Source of the DNA: Mesorhizobium opportunistum WSM2075
Lineage (GTDB): Bacteria > Pseudomonadota > Alphaproteobacteria > Rhizobiales > Rhizobiaceae
Length of the DNA stretch: 64,000 bases
NCBI RefSeq assembly: GCF_000176035.2
Contig: NC_015675.1
Location: 2,484,001-2,548,000, forward strand
Direction: 5' to 3'
Positions 14,178-26,181 of the stretch are shown piece after piece. The notes under the pieces were generated by a model that saw nothing but the letters and a program-made list of their open reading frames with translations, searched no databases and had not been told where the DNA came from. The first letter of the stretch is position 1; each line of letters opens with the position of its first letter. Made by a program: the position numbers and the translations under genes.

Positions 14178-16184
14178 ATGCGTGAACCCAGAACGGATAT
14201 CACTGTTGGGTTCCTGGCCGAGAGAATACTATTTGCAAGTAAAGATCGCCGTGGCAGGCGAAACAATGTAATAATCATGGGCGCAGGCGCCTCGATTTCC
14301 GCAGGGATTCCCGGCGCATCCGAGATCGCCAAGATATTGATACGGTCTGTTTCAGAGCGTCTTGGTTTTGATCCAAATGCCGCTGAAACTCCAGAAGAAA
14401 TATATAAAAAGCTTGAATCTGACGGGCGGTTTGTAAGCTGCGCGATTCCGTCGATTGATAAAGTAAAATCTGGTAAAACAGCAGAAAGTCAAATTGATTG
14501 GTGGCTTGTCTATGATCATTGCTTTCGTAGATATTTCACTCAGCCAGATGACGTTCGGCACATATTCTCGGAATTGGTGGATAAATCGGACGGATCTATA
14601 AATTGGTCGCATTTGGTATTAGGGGAGTTGGTGGCAAAGGGGTACTTCAATACCGTTCTGACAACCAATTTTGATCAGTTAGTCTTAAGTGGAACGGTTC
14701 GAGCTGGAGTGATCCCTGTCGTCTGCGATGGTCTGGAATCTTTGAATAGAATTGATGGAGCGCCGCGACATCCTCAGTTAATCGAGATTCATGGCTCCAG
14801 GCACACGTACTTGCTTCGCAATGATAGCGCTGACGTTAGCGCTGTTCAAAATGATGCATCTGCGATCGCTGCTATTCAATCTCTCTTGCACCATGCGCAT
14901 GCTATCGTGGTTGTTGGCTACGGTGGCCGTGAGGACGGACTCATGAATCTTTTGGTAAAAGCGGGGGAAATTTATCCAGACAAGAATATTTTTTGGGTTC
15001 AGCATGCAGATAACGCTGATTCACTATCGGAAAAAGCTAGGAATTTTCTTGGAACGTCTCGAAATAGCGGAGTTATACTTGGTCAAGATTCAGATAGGTT
15101 CTTTCTTGAGCTTGCTAAAGAACTCCGGGTAGGCACGCCAAGCGCTATCGGTGATCCTTTGAAACTTATTGACTTATGGATAAAACAAACAAAATCATCA
15201 ATAATAGTTGACCCAGATATCTTAGCGGAGATATCTACGGCGTCAAATAGATTAGACCTTTTGAGAAAATACGATGCGACTTCTGAAACTGATCCAAATA
15301 AAACAATAGCGAAAGCCATCAGGGCGAAGCGGCTTTCTGGAGATATTGACGGTTCTTATAATTTATACAACATGGAAATTTCGGATAAAAAGGACGTAAA
15401 GTTAGTATCCTTTGATGTAGTTGAGGAAGGTGTGGTTTCTTGTAAGGAGTATTGTGCTCTGCATCGAGAGCCCGAGGCTTTTTCTCTGGGCCTTTTGTCT
15501 CTGGAAGTGTTGTGGTCGACGCCGACGAAAGAGATCGATAGGCAACGGCTAGCAAGTTTGGCGAGCGAGCTTTCTACTGCGGGGGTTAACGCTCGGGCAG
15601 AAGCGAAATATGTACGAAAGTCGCTGAGCCTTCAAAGAAAGGTTCTACTGGAGATTTCAAGACTTTCACAGCCAGAGTTATGGGCGGACGTTCAGCATGG
15701 CATCGGTAATGCACTGGTTGCCCTCGCTGAGCGAACTCAGTCGCAGAAATATGCAGATCAAGCGATAGAGGTGTTTAAAAAATCGCAAGAAATTCGACGA
15801 CCCGACCGCGATATTGAGCGCTGGGCTGCCACGCAGAATGGAATCGGAAATGCGTTATCTTATATTGCAAGAAGGACTCACAATAGTGATCTATTGCAGA
15901 TGGCTGCTGACGCCTATTTGCTCGCTATAGACCGACTTAGTATGGATCAGCAGCCAGCTCTGTATGCCTTAGTGCAAGGAAATCTCTGTAGTGTCTATAA
16001 GAATTTGTATGATGCAAACGGCCTTGAGGCAAACAAGGTATCAGCACTCGCTGCCGCTGAGCTGAGTTACCTTGCCTATCAGCGTGCAAATTTGCTGACA
16101 CAGGCTGACAGATCTGAGGCAAGATATAAACTTATGCGCGAGCAGCTTCTTGCAGCAGACACATTTTCTGACGAGAAGGCCTAA
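14178..16184 (+). CDS. SIR2-like NADase domain fused to TPR-like repeats; candidate anti-phage protein
   Basis: This is a 668-residue protein. An N-terminal SIR2-like domain carries the NAD loop GAGASISAGIPGAS (35-48), the catalytic-type TTNFD (162-166, Asn164), IHGS (204-207, His205) and VVGYGGRED (245-253). A middle region (about 290-490) is not recognised. The C-terminus has about three helical repeats of near 44 residues (W-A-x-x-Q-x-G-I-G-N-A-L, at about 501, 549 and 597), like TPR repeats. SIR2 domains fused to repeat sensors are known to deplete NAD+ on phage infection (DSR, Thoeris ThsA). That function is inferred. The gene is visibly AT-richer than its neighbours, with many ATA, AAA and TTT codons, which suggests transfer. 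It stops 3 bp before the end of convergent carB and has no partner gene. Confidence 0.75.
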   Translation: MREPRTDITVGFLAERILFASKDRRGRRNNVIIMGAGASISAGIPGASEIAKILIRSVSERLGFDPNAAETPEEIYKKLESDGRFVSCAIPSIDKVKSGKTAESQIDWWLVYDHCFRRYFTQPDDVRHIFSELVDKSDGSINWSHLVLGELVAKGYFNTVLTTNFDQLVLSGTVRAGVIPVVCDGLESLNRIDGAPRHPQLIEIHGSRHTYLLRNDSADVSAVQNDASAIAAIQSLLHHAHAIVVVGYGGREDGLMNLLVKAGEIYPDKNIFWVQHADNADSLSEKARNFLGTSRNSGVILGQDSDRFFLELAKELRVGTPSAIGDPLKLIDLWIKQTKSSIIVDPDILAEISTASNRLDLLRKYDATSETDPNKTIAKAIRAKRLSGDIDGSYNLYNMEISDKKDVKLVSFDVVEEGVVSCKEYCALHREPEAFSLGLLSLEVLWSTPTKEIDRQRLASLASELSTAGVNARAEAKYVRKSLSLQRKVLLEISRLSQPELWADVQHGIGNALVALAERTQSQKYADQAIEVFKKSQEIRRPDRDIERWAATQNGIGNALSYIARRTHNSDLLQMAADAYLLAIDRLSMDQQPALYALVQGNLCSVYKNLYDANGLEANKVSALAAAELSYLAYQRANLLTQADRSEARYKLMREQLLAADTFSDEKA

Positions 16185-16187
16185 GCT

Positions 16188-19691
<3,504 letters not shown>

Positions 19692-19824
19692 GGGTTCGGA
19701 TTCCGTTCGGCGAGCGGCTTACACGAAAAACCGGGACGGGAAGACCCGGCCGGTTGTGCTTGCGATTCTGGTATCAGGCTAGGAGGGCCTTATAGGGAAG
19801 AGTTTTGTCGGATGTAACCCCGAA

Positions 19825-19935
19825 AATGAGGGGAGGGATTAGGCAGTAGGGAGTGGGGATTGGGCAGTAGGCCATAAGAAGCGCTGCTGAACGCTTTTCT
19901 TCCCATCTAGTCCCTACTGCCTACCGCCTAACCCC
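19825..19935. repeat. Direct and inverted copies of a GGCAGTAGG-type repeat
   Basis: AGGCAGTAGGGAGTGGGGATT is followed at once by a second partial copy GGGCAGTAGG, and 60 bp later by its reverse complement (CTAGTCCCTACTGCCTACCGCC, then TAACCCCTGATCCCC). The inverted arms could pair. The right arm overlaps the 3' end of the SH3-domain gene, so its C-terminal codons (QGLGGRQ) may derive from the repeat. Confidence 0.5.
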
Positions 19936-20807
19936 TGATCCCCAAACGCCACCGCATCCGTGATCTCGAAACGCTCGGCCTCGCCGATGCGGATCATGTT
20001 GAGGGTGCCCTCGCGGGTGAAGCGGAAATTGCCGTCCGCGTCCGAGCCAGCCGGCCGGCCGGCGTCGAAGGCGATGACGCGCGTGCCGCCATCGGGCCAG
20101 GTCACGGTCACTTCGGCCTTGTCGGTGCCCTTGTGCACGACGATTGCCGCGCAGCGCGTCATCGGCTGGCCGACCTTGCGGGCGCAGGGAATCTCGATGC
20201 CGCCGCCAGAGGCAAGAGCGTCGGGCTGGGGCGGGAGTTCCGCGACGGTCTGCTTGTCGACAGGTGCAGCCGCGGGGTCAGGAAGCTCTCCGGTCGGCGG
20301 AGTTTCAGCCGCCAGAGCCAGGCCATAGGCGTCCCGCATGGCGGTCTCGGCAACGGATTTCATCGGCGGTTCGGCGGCGTGGGCCTCCTCGCCCAGCCGT
20401 GCCGTCAGATCAGGCGCCGGCGGAGGGGCGGCGGCATCGCCGGCAGGCGCGTCCGCCGCCTGGTCCAGATCGGAAACGGTCGCCGGATTGAGAGGCACGA
20501 GGTAGCGCGCGGGGGCCCAGCCGGTGGCCTTGGGATTGTCGGACTCGACCTTGCACCAGGGGTGCCCGTCAATGTCGTTGCAGCCAAGGTTGCGTACGCT
20601 TGCGCCGCCGGCCAGGCGGGCCTCGGTCTTGCCGATCGGCGATGGCTTGGCGCGGATATTGAGCAGGTCGTCGGGGGCAAGCCCGGTGACGACCGAAATG
20701 AAGTCTTCGGCATGGGCGGGGACAATGGCCGGCCACGCCGCCATCAGCAGCGGAACGGCGATCAGCGCCTGCAAACTTGTTCGGAGCGTAACTGTGCGCC
20801 TCATCAT
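19914..20807 (-). CDS. Secreted SH3-like domain protein
   Basis: This is a 297-residue protein with a signal peptide (to about residue 33, AHA). A bacterial SH3-type domain at about 38-105 reads SVVTGLAPDDLLNIRAKPSP, GGASVRNLGCNDIDG, WCKVE, GWAPARYL, which is the standard SH3b pattern. A long Ala/Pro-rich linker with acidic runs follows. A C-terminal beta-rich part (CARKVGQPMTRCAAIV, VTVTWPDGGTRVIAFDAG) has two cysteines. SH3b domains often bind peptidoglycan, so a periplasmic role is likely, but no enzyme domain is seen. The last residues run into an intergenic repeat. Confidence 0.8.
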   Translation of the reverse strand: MMRRTVTLRTSLQALIAVPLLMAAWPAIVPAHAEDFISVVTGLAPDDLLNIRAKPSPIGKTEARLAGGASVRNLGCNDIDGHPWCKVESDNPKATGWAPARYLVPLNPATVSDLDQAADAPAGDAAAPPPAPDLTARLGEEAHAAEPPMKSVAETAMRDAYGLALAAETPPTGELPDPAAAPVDKQTVAELPPQPDALASGGGIEIPCARKVGQPMTRCAAIVVHKGTDKAEVTVTWPDGGTRVIAFDAGRPAGSDADGNFRFTREGTLNMIRIGEAERFEITDAVAFGDQGLGGRQ

Positions 20808-20956
20808 TTGGCCGTGCGCCGATATTCAAAACACCATGCCGCGGCGGTCCCGCCGCATGCTCGGCCGGTTTTATAGGGGACGACGGGCCGCCATGTAAGT
20901 CCGAAAATTGTGGCAAAGCTGGTGCCGGTCGATCGCTGGGAAGCCGGCCGCGCGGT

Positions 20957-21712
20957 TTACGGCATGAAGCCGGTGCGCAAGCCGTGGGCCCATTCCGGCC
21001 GTCCCGCCTGCTCGGCCTGCCGTGCGGCCGCCTCGTGGTCGTAGCCGACGGCAATGGCCTCGAAACGGTCGGGCAGGCCGGCGCCGCCCAAGGTGACGAT
21101 GCCGTAGCGGGCGTGCGGCGAGCCCTGCTCGGAGACATGTGCCGGCGGCGTTGAATCGTCATAGGCAGGGCAGCCGATGCTGCCGGGGTTGAAGATGACC
21201 GGGCCATCGGGAACACGGACCAACTCGGCGCGGTGGCTGTGGCCGCACAGCGCAATGCGGCAGGCCGGGGCGAGCGCCTTCAGCCGGCGCCGGATCGCCG
21301 CCAGCGGCGCGCGCACCAACTGGCCATCGACGATCGCGTCGGTGAGATATTTCTCGTCATGGTCGGGACGGGCGTGGAAGGCGATGACGCCGGGTGCGAT
21401 CTCCAGGGTGAGGGGTTGCGCGAGAAGCACCGCGCGCTGCGCCTGCGTCAGCCGCTCCTGCGCGTAGACGTCCGAGGGCCACATCTCGTCATTGGCGGGG
21501 TCGGCCGCGACGCGGCGATCATGGTTGCCGCGCACCGTCGGCAGGTTCAGCGCCTGCAGCCTTGCAAACGTCTCGCGCGGCCAGAGCGGGCCGGAAACGC
21601 TGTCGCCAAGATTGACGGTGAGATCGGCGCCGCCACGCCGCGCCAAATCCTCCAGCACGGCATCCAGCGCCAGTATGTTGCCGTGGATATCGGCGAGGAC
21701 GGCTATGCGCAT
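20957..21712 (-). CDS. Calcineurin-like metallophosphoesterase (YfcE-type)
   Basis: This is a 251-residue phosphodiesterase or phosphatase. Motifs are clear: DIHGN (8-12), GDS near 38, GNHD near 62, an internal FHARPDHDE, CGHSH and the G-S-I-G-C-P before the end, all of them ligands for the two metal ions. It is similar to the YfcE/MJ0936 type, with unknown natural substrate. ATG 21712 begins the family's conserved MRIAVLADIHGN; an earlier in-frame start would add 19 non-conserved residues and run over a tandem repeat. Confidence 0.9.
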   Translation of the reverse strand: MRIAVLADIHGNILALDAVLEDLARRGGADLTVNLGDSVSGPLWPRETFARLQALNLPTVRGNHDRRVAADPANDEMWPSDVYAQERLTQAQRAVLLAQPLTLEIAPGVIAFHARPDHDEKYLTDAIVDGQLVRAPLAAIRRRLKALAPACRIALCGHSHRAELVRVPDGPVIFNPGSIGCPAYDDSTPPAHVSEQGSPHARYGIVTLGGAGLPDRFEAIAVGYDHEAAARQAEQAGRPEWAHGLRTGFMP

Positions 21713-21758
21713 GCGGTGGGCTCCCTTGGCGCGGCCGTTGGAGGCTTTCCGGCCCTTC

Positions 21759-21796
21759 TTCGTTATCAAGCCCCCGCCTTCGTTATCAAGCCCCCG
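21759..21796. repeat. Two tandem copies of a 20-bp unit
   Basis: TTCGTTATCAAGCCCCCG occurs at 21759-21776 and again at 21779-21796, a period of 20 bp. It lies just upstream of the metallophosphoesterase start and 150 bp before the divergent deaminase. It may be a slipped-strand duplication or two binding sites on one face of the DNA. Confidence 0.7.
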
Positions 21797-21948
21797 TCGT
21801 TGTCATCAGGCTCTTGAGATCGTTCGGGACGGGACCACTGGGCAGCCCAGCCGTGGCTATCGCGGAAGCACTGCATTTGCTAGCGTCCACGCCGTCCCGA
21901 AATTCATATGGGAATATCCGCTTAGACAGCCTCGAAAGGCACCAGGCG

Positions 21949-22419
21949 ATGACCCGCGACCGGATGTTCGCCCACCTGCGCGCTGCCAATGACGTCGCGC
22001 GCGACGCCGCCGCGCACGGGCACCATCCTTTCGGCTGTGTGCTCGTCGGCCCCGACGATCGCATCCTCATGGGGCAAGGCAACATCAGCACCGTGCGCCA
22101 CGCCGAAACCAAACTCGCCCGGCGTGCCGCGGACGCCTATCCGCCGGAATTCCTCTGGTCCTGCACACTGGTCTCGACCGGCGAGCCCTGCGCGATGTGC
22201 ACCGGAACGCTTTACTGGGCGAATATCGGCCGGCTGGTCTACGGCTTCGAGGAGACCAAGCTTCTGGAGCTGACTGGCGACCATGCCGACAACCCGACGA
22301 TGAACCTCGCGTCGCGCACGGTCCTTGCCTCCGGGCAGAAACCGGTCGAGGTCCACGGCCCTTTCCCAGAGATGGAGGAGGAGCTTCTCGCGCCGCATAT
22401 CGGCTTTTGGCAGCGCTAG
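21949..22419 (+). CDS. Nucleoside/nucleobase deaminase (CDA superfamily)
   Basis: This is a 156-residue zinc deaminase. HAE (51-53) gives the first zinc ligand and the catalytic Glu; PCAMC (80-84) gives the two cysteine ligands. Other family features are H-P-F-G-C-V-L-V near the start and Y-W-A-N-I-G-R-L-V-Y-G-F. The pattern fits the guanine/cytosine deaminase and tRNA-adenosine-deaminase-like clade; the substrate is not decided. The ATG at 21949 was chosen as it starts the family-like region. No obvious partner gene. Confidence 0.88.
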   Translation: MTRDRMFAHLRAANDVARDAAAHGHHPFGCVLVGPDDRILMGQGNISTVRHAETKLARRAADAYPPEFLWSCTLVSTGEPCAMCTGTLYWANIGRLVYGFEETKLLELTGDHADNPTMNLASRTVLASGQKPVEVHGPFPEMEEELLAPHIGFWQR

Positions 22420-22542
22420 GGGCGCCAGAACCTTAGACTACGAGTGGCGGGCTATTTCGCGAAATAGAAGTAGAGCGTCGGGCCGAAAGACGCGGTCGGC
22501 CCTTCAAAAAGTATCTGGCTGCGTGGCAGGTTGCACTGGCGA

Positions 22543-22779
22543 CTAGCTGTCCAATCGCCATTTGGTCAATTCTACCTGGTACAGGCTTCGTGGGTGCCTT
22601 CTGCGTCGCCAGATATTAAGAGATGCAATCAGCGCAAAATATCCGAATATTGCAATCAGGGTCCACGCGACGCCAAGGCCGCTCAGACAAGCGGCTACAA
22701 GAAGCACAGACGCCACCACGGCCACAGCGTAATATAGGATCGACGCCCAGACGTATTTTTCCATTTGAGAGCTACGCAT
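22543..22779 (-). CDS. Small two-helix membrane protein
   Basis: This is a 78-residue protein with two hydrophobic segments (about 11-34 and 38-57) separated by a short turn, then a basic stretch RRRRHPR. The positive end should lie in the cytoplasm. I do not recognise a family. The call rests on a plausible frame with a clear start and the hydrophobic pattern; codon use is less GC-biased than that of neighbouring genes. It stands alone between the deaminase and the ArsR gene. Confidence 0.5.
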   Translation of the reverse strand: MRSSQMEKYVWASILYYAVAVVASVLLVAACLSGLGVAWTLIAIFGYFALIASLNIWRRRRHPRSLYQVELTKWRLDS

Positions 22780-22886
22780 CGATCACTCCTGGCTCGAAAG
22801 TCTGATTCCCGAGAATGTGCTCGTCGAGCGACATGGACTTTCCACCCAACTTGGCCATTGGTCAGCCATCCGATCGAGTTTTGAGG

Positions 22887-23240
22887 CTATGCCGGCACTT
22901 CGATGTCGGGGCCGCCGACCGCTGGAAGGGCAGAGTTGCCGGCCGCGGCGATGACACTGTCGAGCAGGCCGGGGAAGCGGGCGTCGAGGTCGACGCGGCG
23001 CAGCGTGATCATCCGGTTCGTGCCGACCACTTCGGTGCGGGTGACGCCGGCCTCGCGCAATTTGGCGAGGTGATAGCTCAAATTCGTCTTCGAACCGAGA
23101 TCGAGGAACCGGCTGCAGTTCAGCGGTACGCCTTCCTTGCTGGCGAGATAGCGCACGATGGCAAGCCGCGTCGGGTCGCCGAGCACGCCGAGCACGATGG
23201 GCAGGCTGATCTGGTCCGTATTGGGGTGAGGCAGCGTCAT
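22887..23240 (-). CDS. ArsR/helix-turn-helix-type transcriptional regulator
   Basis: This is a 117-residue winged helix-turn-helix protein. The ArsR-like DNA-binding part reads LGVLGDPTRLAIVRYLASKE, then KTNLSYHLAKLREAGVTRTE, VGTNRMITLRRVDL, which corresponds to helices 3-5 and the wing. No metal-binding ELCVCDL motif is present, so it is not a classical arsenic sensor. It is divergent from an MFS exporter and probably represses it through an inverted repeat at 23416-23433. The ATG at 23240 follows an AGG; a longer frame to 23303 exists but lacks a better start. Confidence 0.85.
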   Translation of the reverse strand: MTLPHPNTDQISLPIVLGVLGDPTRLAIVRYLASKEGVPLNCSRFLDLGSKTNLSYHLAKLREAGVTRTEVVGTNRMITLRRVDLDARFPGLLDSVIAAAGNSALPAVGGPDIEVPA

Positions 23241-23387
23241 GGCTGGAAACCTAAGCGCAGTTCGGGCCGATTTCAACGCATCCGTCCTCGCCTGCCCGTA
23301 CACACTGTTTCTCCCGTTTCGACCCGTGCTGACCTTTGTGCTGACACAGGGCTGTCAGGATGGTTCAGCTATTTTCCCCTGGCTTCA

Positions 23388-23433
23388 TTGACATCATGCC
23401 CTGTTATGTACAATTGTTCAATAACTTTTGAAC
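23388..23433 (+). promoter_or_regulatory. Candidate promoter and ArsR-type operator before the MFS gene
   Basis: TTGACA (23388-23393) and TACAAT (23409-23414), 15 bp apart, fit a somewhat short sigma-70 promoter. Directly after it GTTCAA-N6-TTGAAC (23416-23433) forms an inverted repeat where a repressor would block transcription. The ArsR-type regulator is encoded on the other side of the spacer. No binding data. Confidence 0.4.
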
Positions 23434-23448
23434 TAAGGACACTTCCCC

Positions 23449-24627
23449 ATGGACAAGCGTCTCTTCTGGCTCGCGCTCGGATCGTTCACGATCTCGACCG
23501 AGGGCTTCGTCATTTCCAGCCTTCTGCCTGACATCGCTGGGGATGCAGGCATTTCCATCCCGCTGGCGGGCACACTGATCACTGCCTTCGCGCTCGCCTA
23601 TGCGATCGGCACGCCGATCCTGGCGACGCTCACCGGCGAATGGGACCGGCGCCGCGTCATCCTGTGGACGCTGGTGTTCTTCGTCGTCGGCAACATCACC
23701 GCCGCCTTGAGCTCGTCCTTCGAAGTGCTGCTCATCGCGCGCATCATCATGGCGCTGTCGTCGGGCCTGTTCGCGGCGACCGCGCAAGGTACGGCGGTGG
23801 CACTGGTCGATGACCACCACCGCGCTCGCGCCATTGCCGTCGTCGTCGGCGGCACCACGGTGGCCGTTGCGCTCGGCGCGCCGCTCGGTGCGCTCGTTGC
23901 CACGGTCGCGGGCTGGCGCGGCACCTTCTTTGCCATCGCCGGGCTCGGCGCGCTGGCCGGCGCGATCCTGTGGTATCGGCTGCCGCGCGGCATCGTCGGC
24001 ACCAAACTGCCGCTCAGGCGGCGGCTGGCGGCGGCACTGCGTCCCGGCGTCATGCCGATCCTGCTGACCACGGTCTTCGCCCTGATCGGCGCCTTCACCG
24101 TCTTCGCCTTCATCGCGCCTCTGGCTATCGAAGGCGGCGGGCTCAGCCCGCTGGCGCTGCCCGGCATGCTGCTCGCCTTCGGCGTCGGCGCCGTCATCGG
24201 CAATGTCGCCGGCGGCCAGGCCGCCGACCGCTTCGGCGCGACGCGCACCGTTGCCTGGTCGCTGGCACTGAGCGCGGCGATGCTGGTCACCTTCTCGCTG
24301 GTCCCGACCTTCCTGCCGCACAACATTGCCGGACCGGCGCTGATGGGCATGATGGTGCCGTGGGGCATTGTCGGCTGGGCGTTCCCGCCGGCGCAGGCCA
24401 GCCGCATCATCAAGCTGGCGCCAGATGCCGCCCCGATCGTGCTGTCGCTCAATGCCTCGGCGCTCTATCTCGGCGTGGCGCTGGGCGCCGTGGTCGGCGG
24501 CGCCGTGCTGCGCTATGGCGCGCCGGCCGACCTCGGCCTGGTCGCGGCTGCATTCCCGATTGTCGGGCTCGGCATCGTGCTGGCCGGCCGGATGCTGGCC
24601 AGGCCAGTGGCGATGCCGGCGGAATAA
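23449..24627 (+). CDS. MFS exporter
   Basis: This is a 392-residue major facilitator protein with 12 predicted helices. The first loop has the signature G-T-P-I-L-A-T-L-T-G-E-W-D-R-R-R-V-I at about 64-81, and TM5 shows the P-L-G-A-L-V-A-T-V-A-G-W-R-G-T-F pattern seen in drug:H+ antiporters of the DHA1 type. It probably exports small molecules, but the substrate is unknown. It is divergent from an ArsR-type repressor. Confidence 0.9.
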   Translation: MDKRLFWLALGSFTISTEGFVISSLLPDIAGDAGISIPLAGTLITAFALAYAIGTPILATLTGEWDRRRVILWTLVFFVVGNITAALSSSFEVLLIARIIMALSSGLFAATAQGTAVALVDDHHRARAIAVVVGGTTVAVALGAPLGALVATVAGWRGTFFAIAGLGALAGAILWYRLPRGIVGTKLPLRRRLAAALRPGVMPILLTTVFALIGAFTVFAFIAPLAIEGGGLSPLALPGMLLAFGVGAVIGNVAGGQAADRFGATRTVAWSLALSAAMLVTFSLVPTFLPHNIAGPALMGMMVPWGIVGWAFPPAQASRIIKLAPDAAPIVLSLNASALYLGVALGAVVGGAVLRYGAPADLGLVAAAFPIVGLGIVLAGRMLARPVAMPAE

Positions 24628-24652
24628 GGTCTGCGAAAAGCCGTCGGCTGCT

Positions 24653-25108
24653 TCAGGTGGCCGACGGCAGATCGAAATCCAGCGCGGCGATGTCATCCAG
24701 CACCGCGCGCAGCTTCGCCGCCTGTTCCTTGCCGACCAGATCCTCGAATCGCCGCTGGGCGACTTCCCAAAGCTTCACGGCCTCATCGAGCTTGACACGG
24801 CCCAACGGCGTCAGCCGGACGCGCTTGATGCGGCGGTCATCCTTGTCGGCGAAGGTTTCGAGGAAGCCGTCGCGGATCAGCGGCTTCAGCGTATGACCGA
24901 GCGCCGACAGATCCATCACAAGGGCAGCGGCAAGGGCGCCCATTGCCGGCTCGTTGCCGACATGGATCTGGTAGAGCAGACCCTGCTGTGTTGCCTTGAG
25001 CCCCGAAGGGGCCAGCACATCATCATAGAATTGGCCGAGCTTGCGCGTTGCACGCCGCAGCATGGCGTTGTTGCAAAGGTTAAGGCCGGGCAGGGCGTCT
25101 TTCGGCAT
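24653..25108 (-). CDS. MarR-family transcriptional regulator
   Basis: This is a 151-residue MarR-type winged helix protein: NNAMLRRATRKLGQFYDDVL at the N-terminal dimer region, then LAAALVMDLSALGHTLKPLIRDG for the recognition part, and the wing DKDDRRIKRVRLTPLGRVKL (D-x-R-x10-T-x-x-G). ATG 25108 follows GAGGA. It is divergent from a short-chain dehydrogenase. A perfect 20-bp palindrome in the spacer, next to a half-copy, suggests that it controls both. Confidence 0.9.
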   Translation of the reverse strand: MPKDALPGLNLCNNAMLRRATRKLGQFYDDVLAPSGLKATQQGLLYQIHVGNEPAMGALAAALVMDLSALGHTLKPLIRDGFLETFADKDDRRIKRVRLTPLGRVKLDEAVKLWEVAQRRFEDLVGKEQAAKLRAVLDDIAALDFDLPSAT

Positions 25109-25181
25109 GATAGGTCCTCGCGGCAGAGACATGATGTCCGTCGCAGCCTGACAAATAATCCCCGTTGAGATCATTGACAAG

Positions 25182-25226
25182 ATAGTGGCATATGCCTACT
25201 TCGTTTATAGTGGCATATGCCACTAT
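25182..25226. promoter_or_regulatory. Twin GGCATATGCC operator of the MarR/SDR pair
   Basis: ATAGTGGCATATGCCACTAT (25207-25226) is a perfect 20-bp palindrome. A second copy with a damaged right arm, ATAGTGGCATATGCCTAC, lies at 25182-25199, and the centres are 25 bp apart. Both lie between the divergent MarR and SDR starts, the normal place for a MarR-type repressor site. Confidence 0.65.
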
Positions 25227-25323
25227 TGAGTTGAGCGACTTTGGTGAAGGCGAGGGCGATTGCCCACGGAGCCCGGCAACAAGGGTCGAAACGAACCAAT
25301 TGGTCGAAACAAGGAGCAGGATA

Positions 25324-26118
25324 ATGAGTGCAGAAAACAACAAGGGCACGGCGGTCGTCACCGGCGCCTCGTCAGGCATCGGCGCCGTCTATGCCGACCG
25401 GCTCGCCGGCCAGGGTTACGATCTTGTGCTGGTGGCGCGACGCGCCGACCGGCTGGCAGAACTGGCTGAAAAGCTGCGCCATGCCTACGATCGCAAGGTC
25501 AGCGTGATCAGCGCCGATCTTGCAAACGATGATGATGTGCGTCGCGTCGAGCAAGCTGTAACAGCGGACGAGAGCATCACACTGCTGGTCAACAATGCCG
25601 GCATCGGCGGTCAGGCCGTCGTGGCCACCGCCGACGTCGACGCGGCCGAGCGCATGATCAAGGTCAACACCATCGCCTTGACGCGCCTAACCCGCGCCGT
25701 GCTGCCGGGGCTTTTGGCACGCAACCGCGGCGGCATCGTCAACATCGCCTCGGTGCTCGCCTTCGACACCTCCTTCGGCGGCATCTACAGCGGCACCAAA
25801 GCCTATGTGGTCAACTTCACCGAAGCCCTGCACCGTGAGGTCGCGGGCACCAATGTGAAGGTGCAGGTGGTGCTGCCGGGCGCGACCCGGACCGATTTCT
25901 GGGAACTTGCCGGCACCGATATCGCCAACGTTCCGAAGGAGATCATCATGACCGCCGACGACATGGTCGATGCCGCCCTTGTCGGCCTGGCCAGGGGCGA
26001 AGCCGTCACCGTTCCCGCACTTGCCGATACCGCCAAGCTCGACACGTTCCTCGGCGCCCGGCAAGCCTTCTACGGCAGCCTGCATGCAGACAAGCCGGCG
26101 GCGCGTTACGGGGTTTGA
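25324..26118 (+). CDS. Short-chain dehydrogenase/reductase
   Basis: This is a 264-residue NAD(P)-dependent oxidoreductase of the classical SDR family: TGASSGIG (13-20) binds the cofactor, NNAG is at 90-93, and the catalytic set is Ser143, Tyr155 and Lys159 (YSGTK). Arg39 and Arg40 after the second strand (LVARR) suggest NADP(H). The substrate is unknown. ATG 25324 follows AAGGAG. Control by the divergent MarR protein is likely from the twin palindromes. Confidence 0.92.
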   Translation: MSAENNKGTAVVTGASSGIGAVYADRLAGQGYDLVLVARRADRLAELAEKLRHAYDRKVSVISADLANDDDVRRVEQAVTADESITLLVNNAGIGGQAVVATADVDAAERMIKVNTIALTRLTRAVLPGLLARNRGGIVNIASVLAFDTSFGGIYSGTKAYVVNFTEALHREVAGTNVKVQVVLPGATRTDFWELAGTDIANVPKEIIMTADDMVDAALVGLARGEAVTVPALADTAKLDTFLGARQAFYGSLHADKPAARYGV

Positions 26119-26181
26119 AGCCAATGCACATACCTTCTGTGACTGGCGTGACCGATCGGCCCGAGGCTTGACTGCCACGTG

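Noticed and set aside
23449-24627. Assigning the MFS gene to arsenic export because of the ArsR neighbour
   Set aside because: The regulator lacks the metal-binding cysteine motif and the transporter is of the general drug/H+ type.
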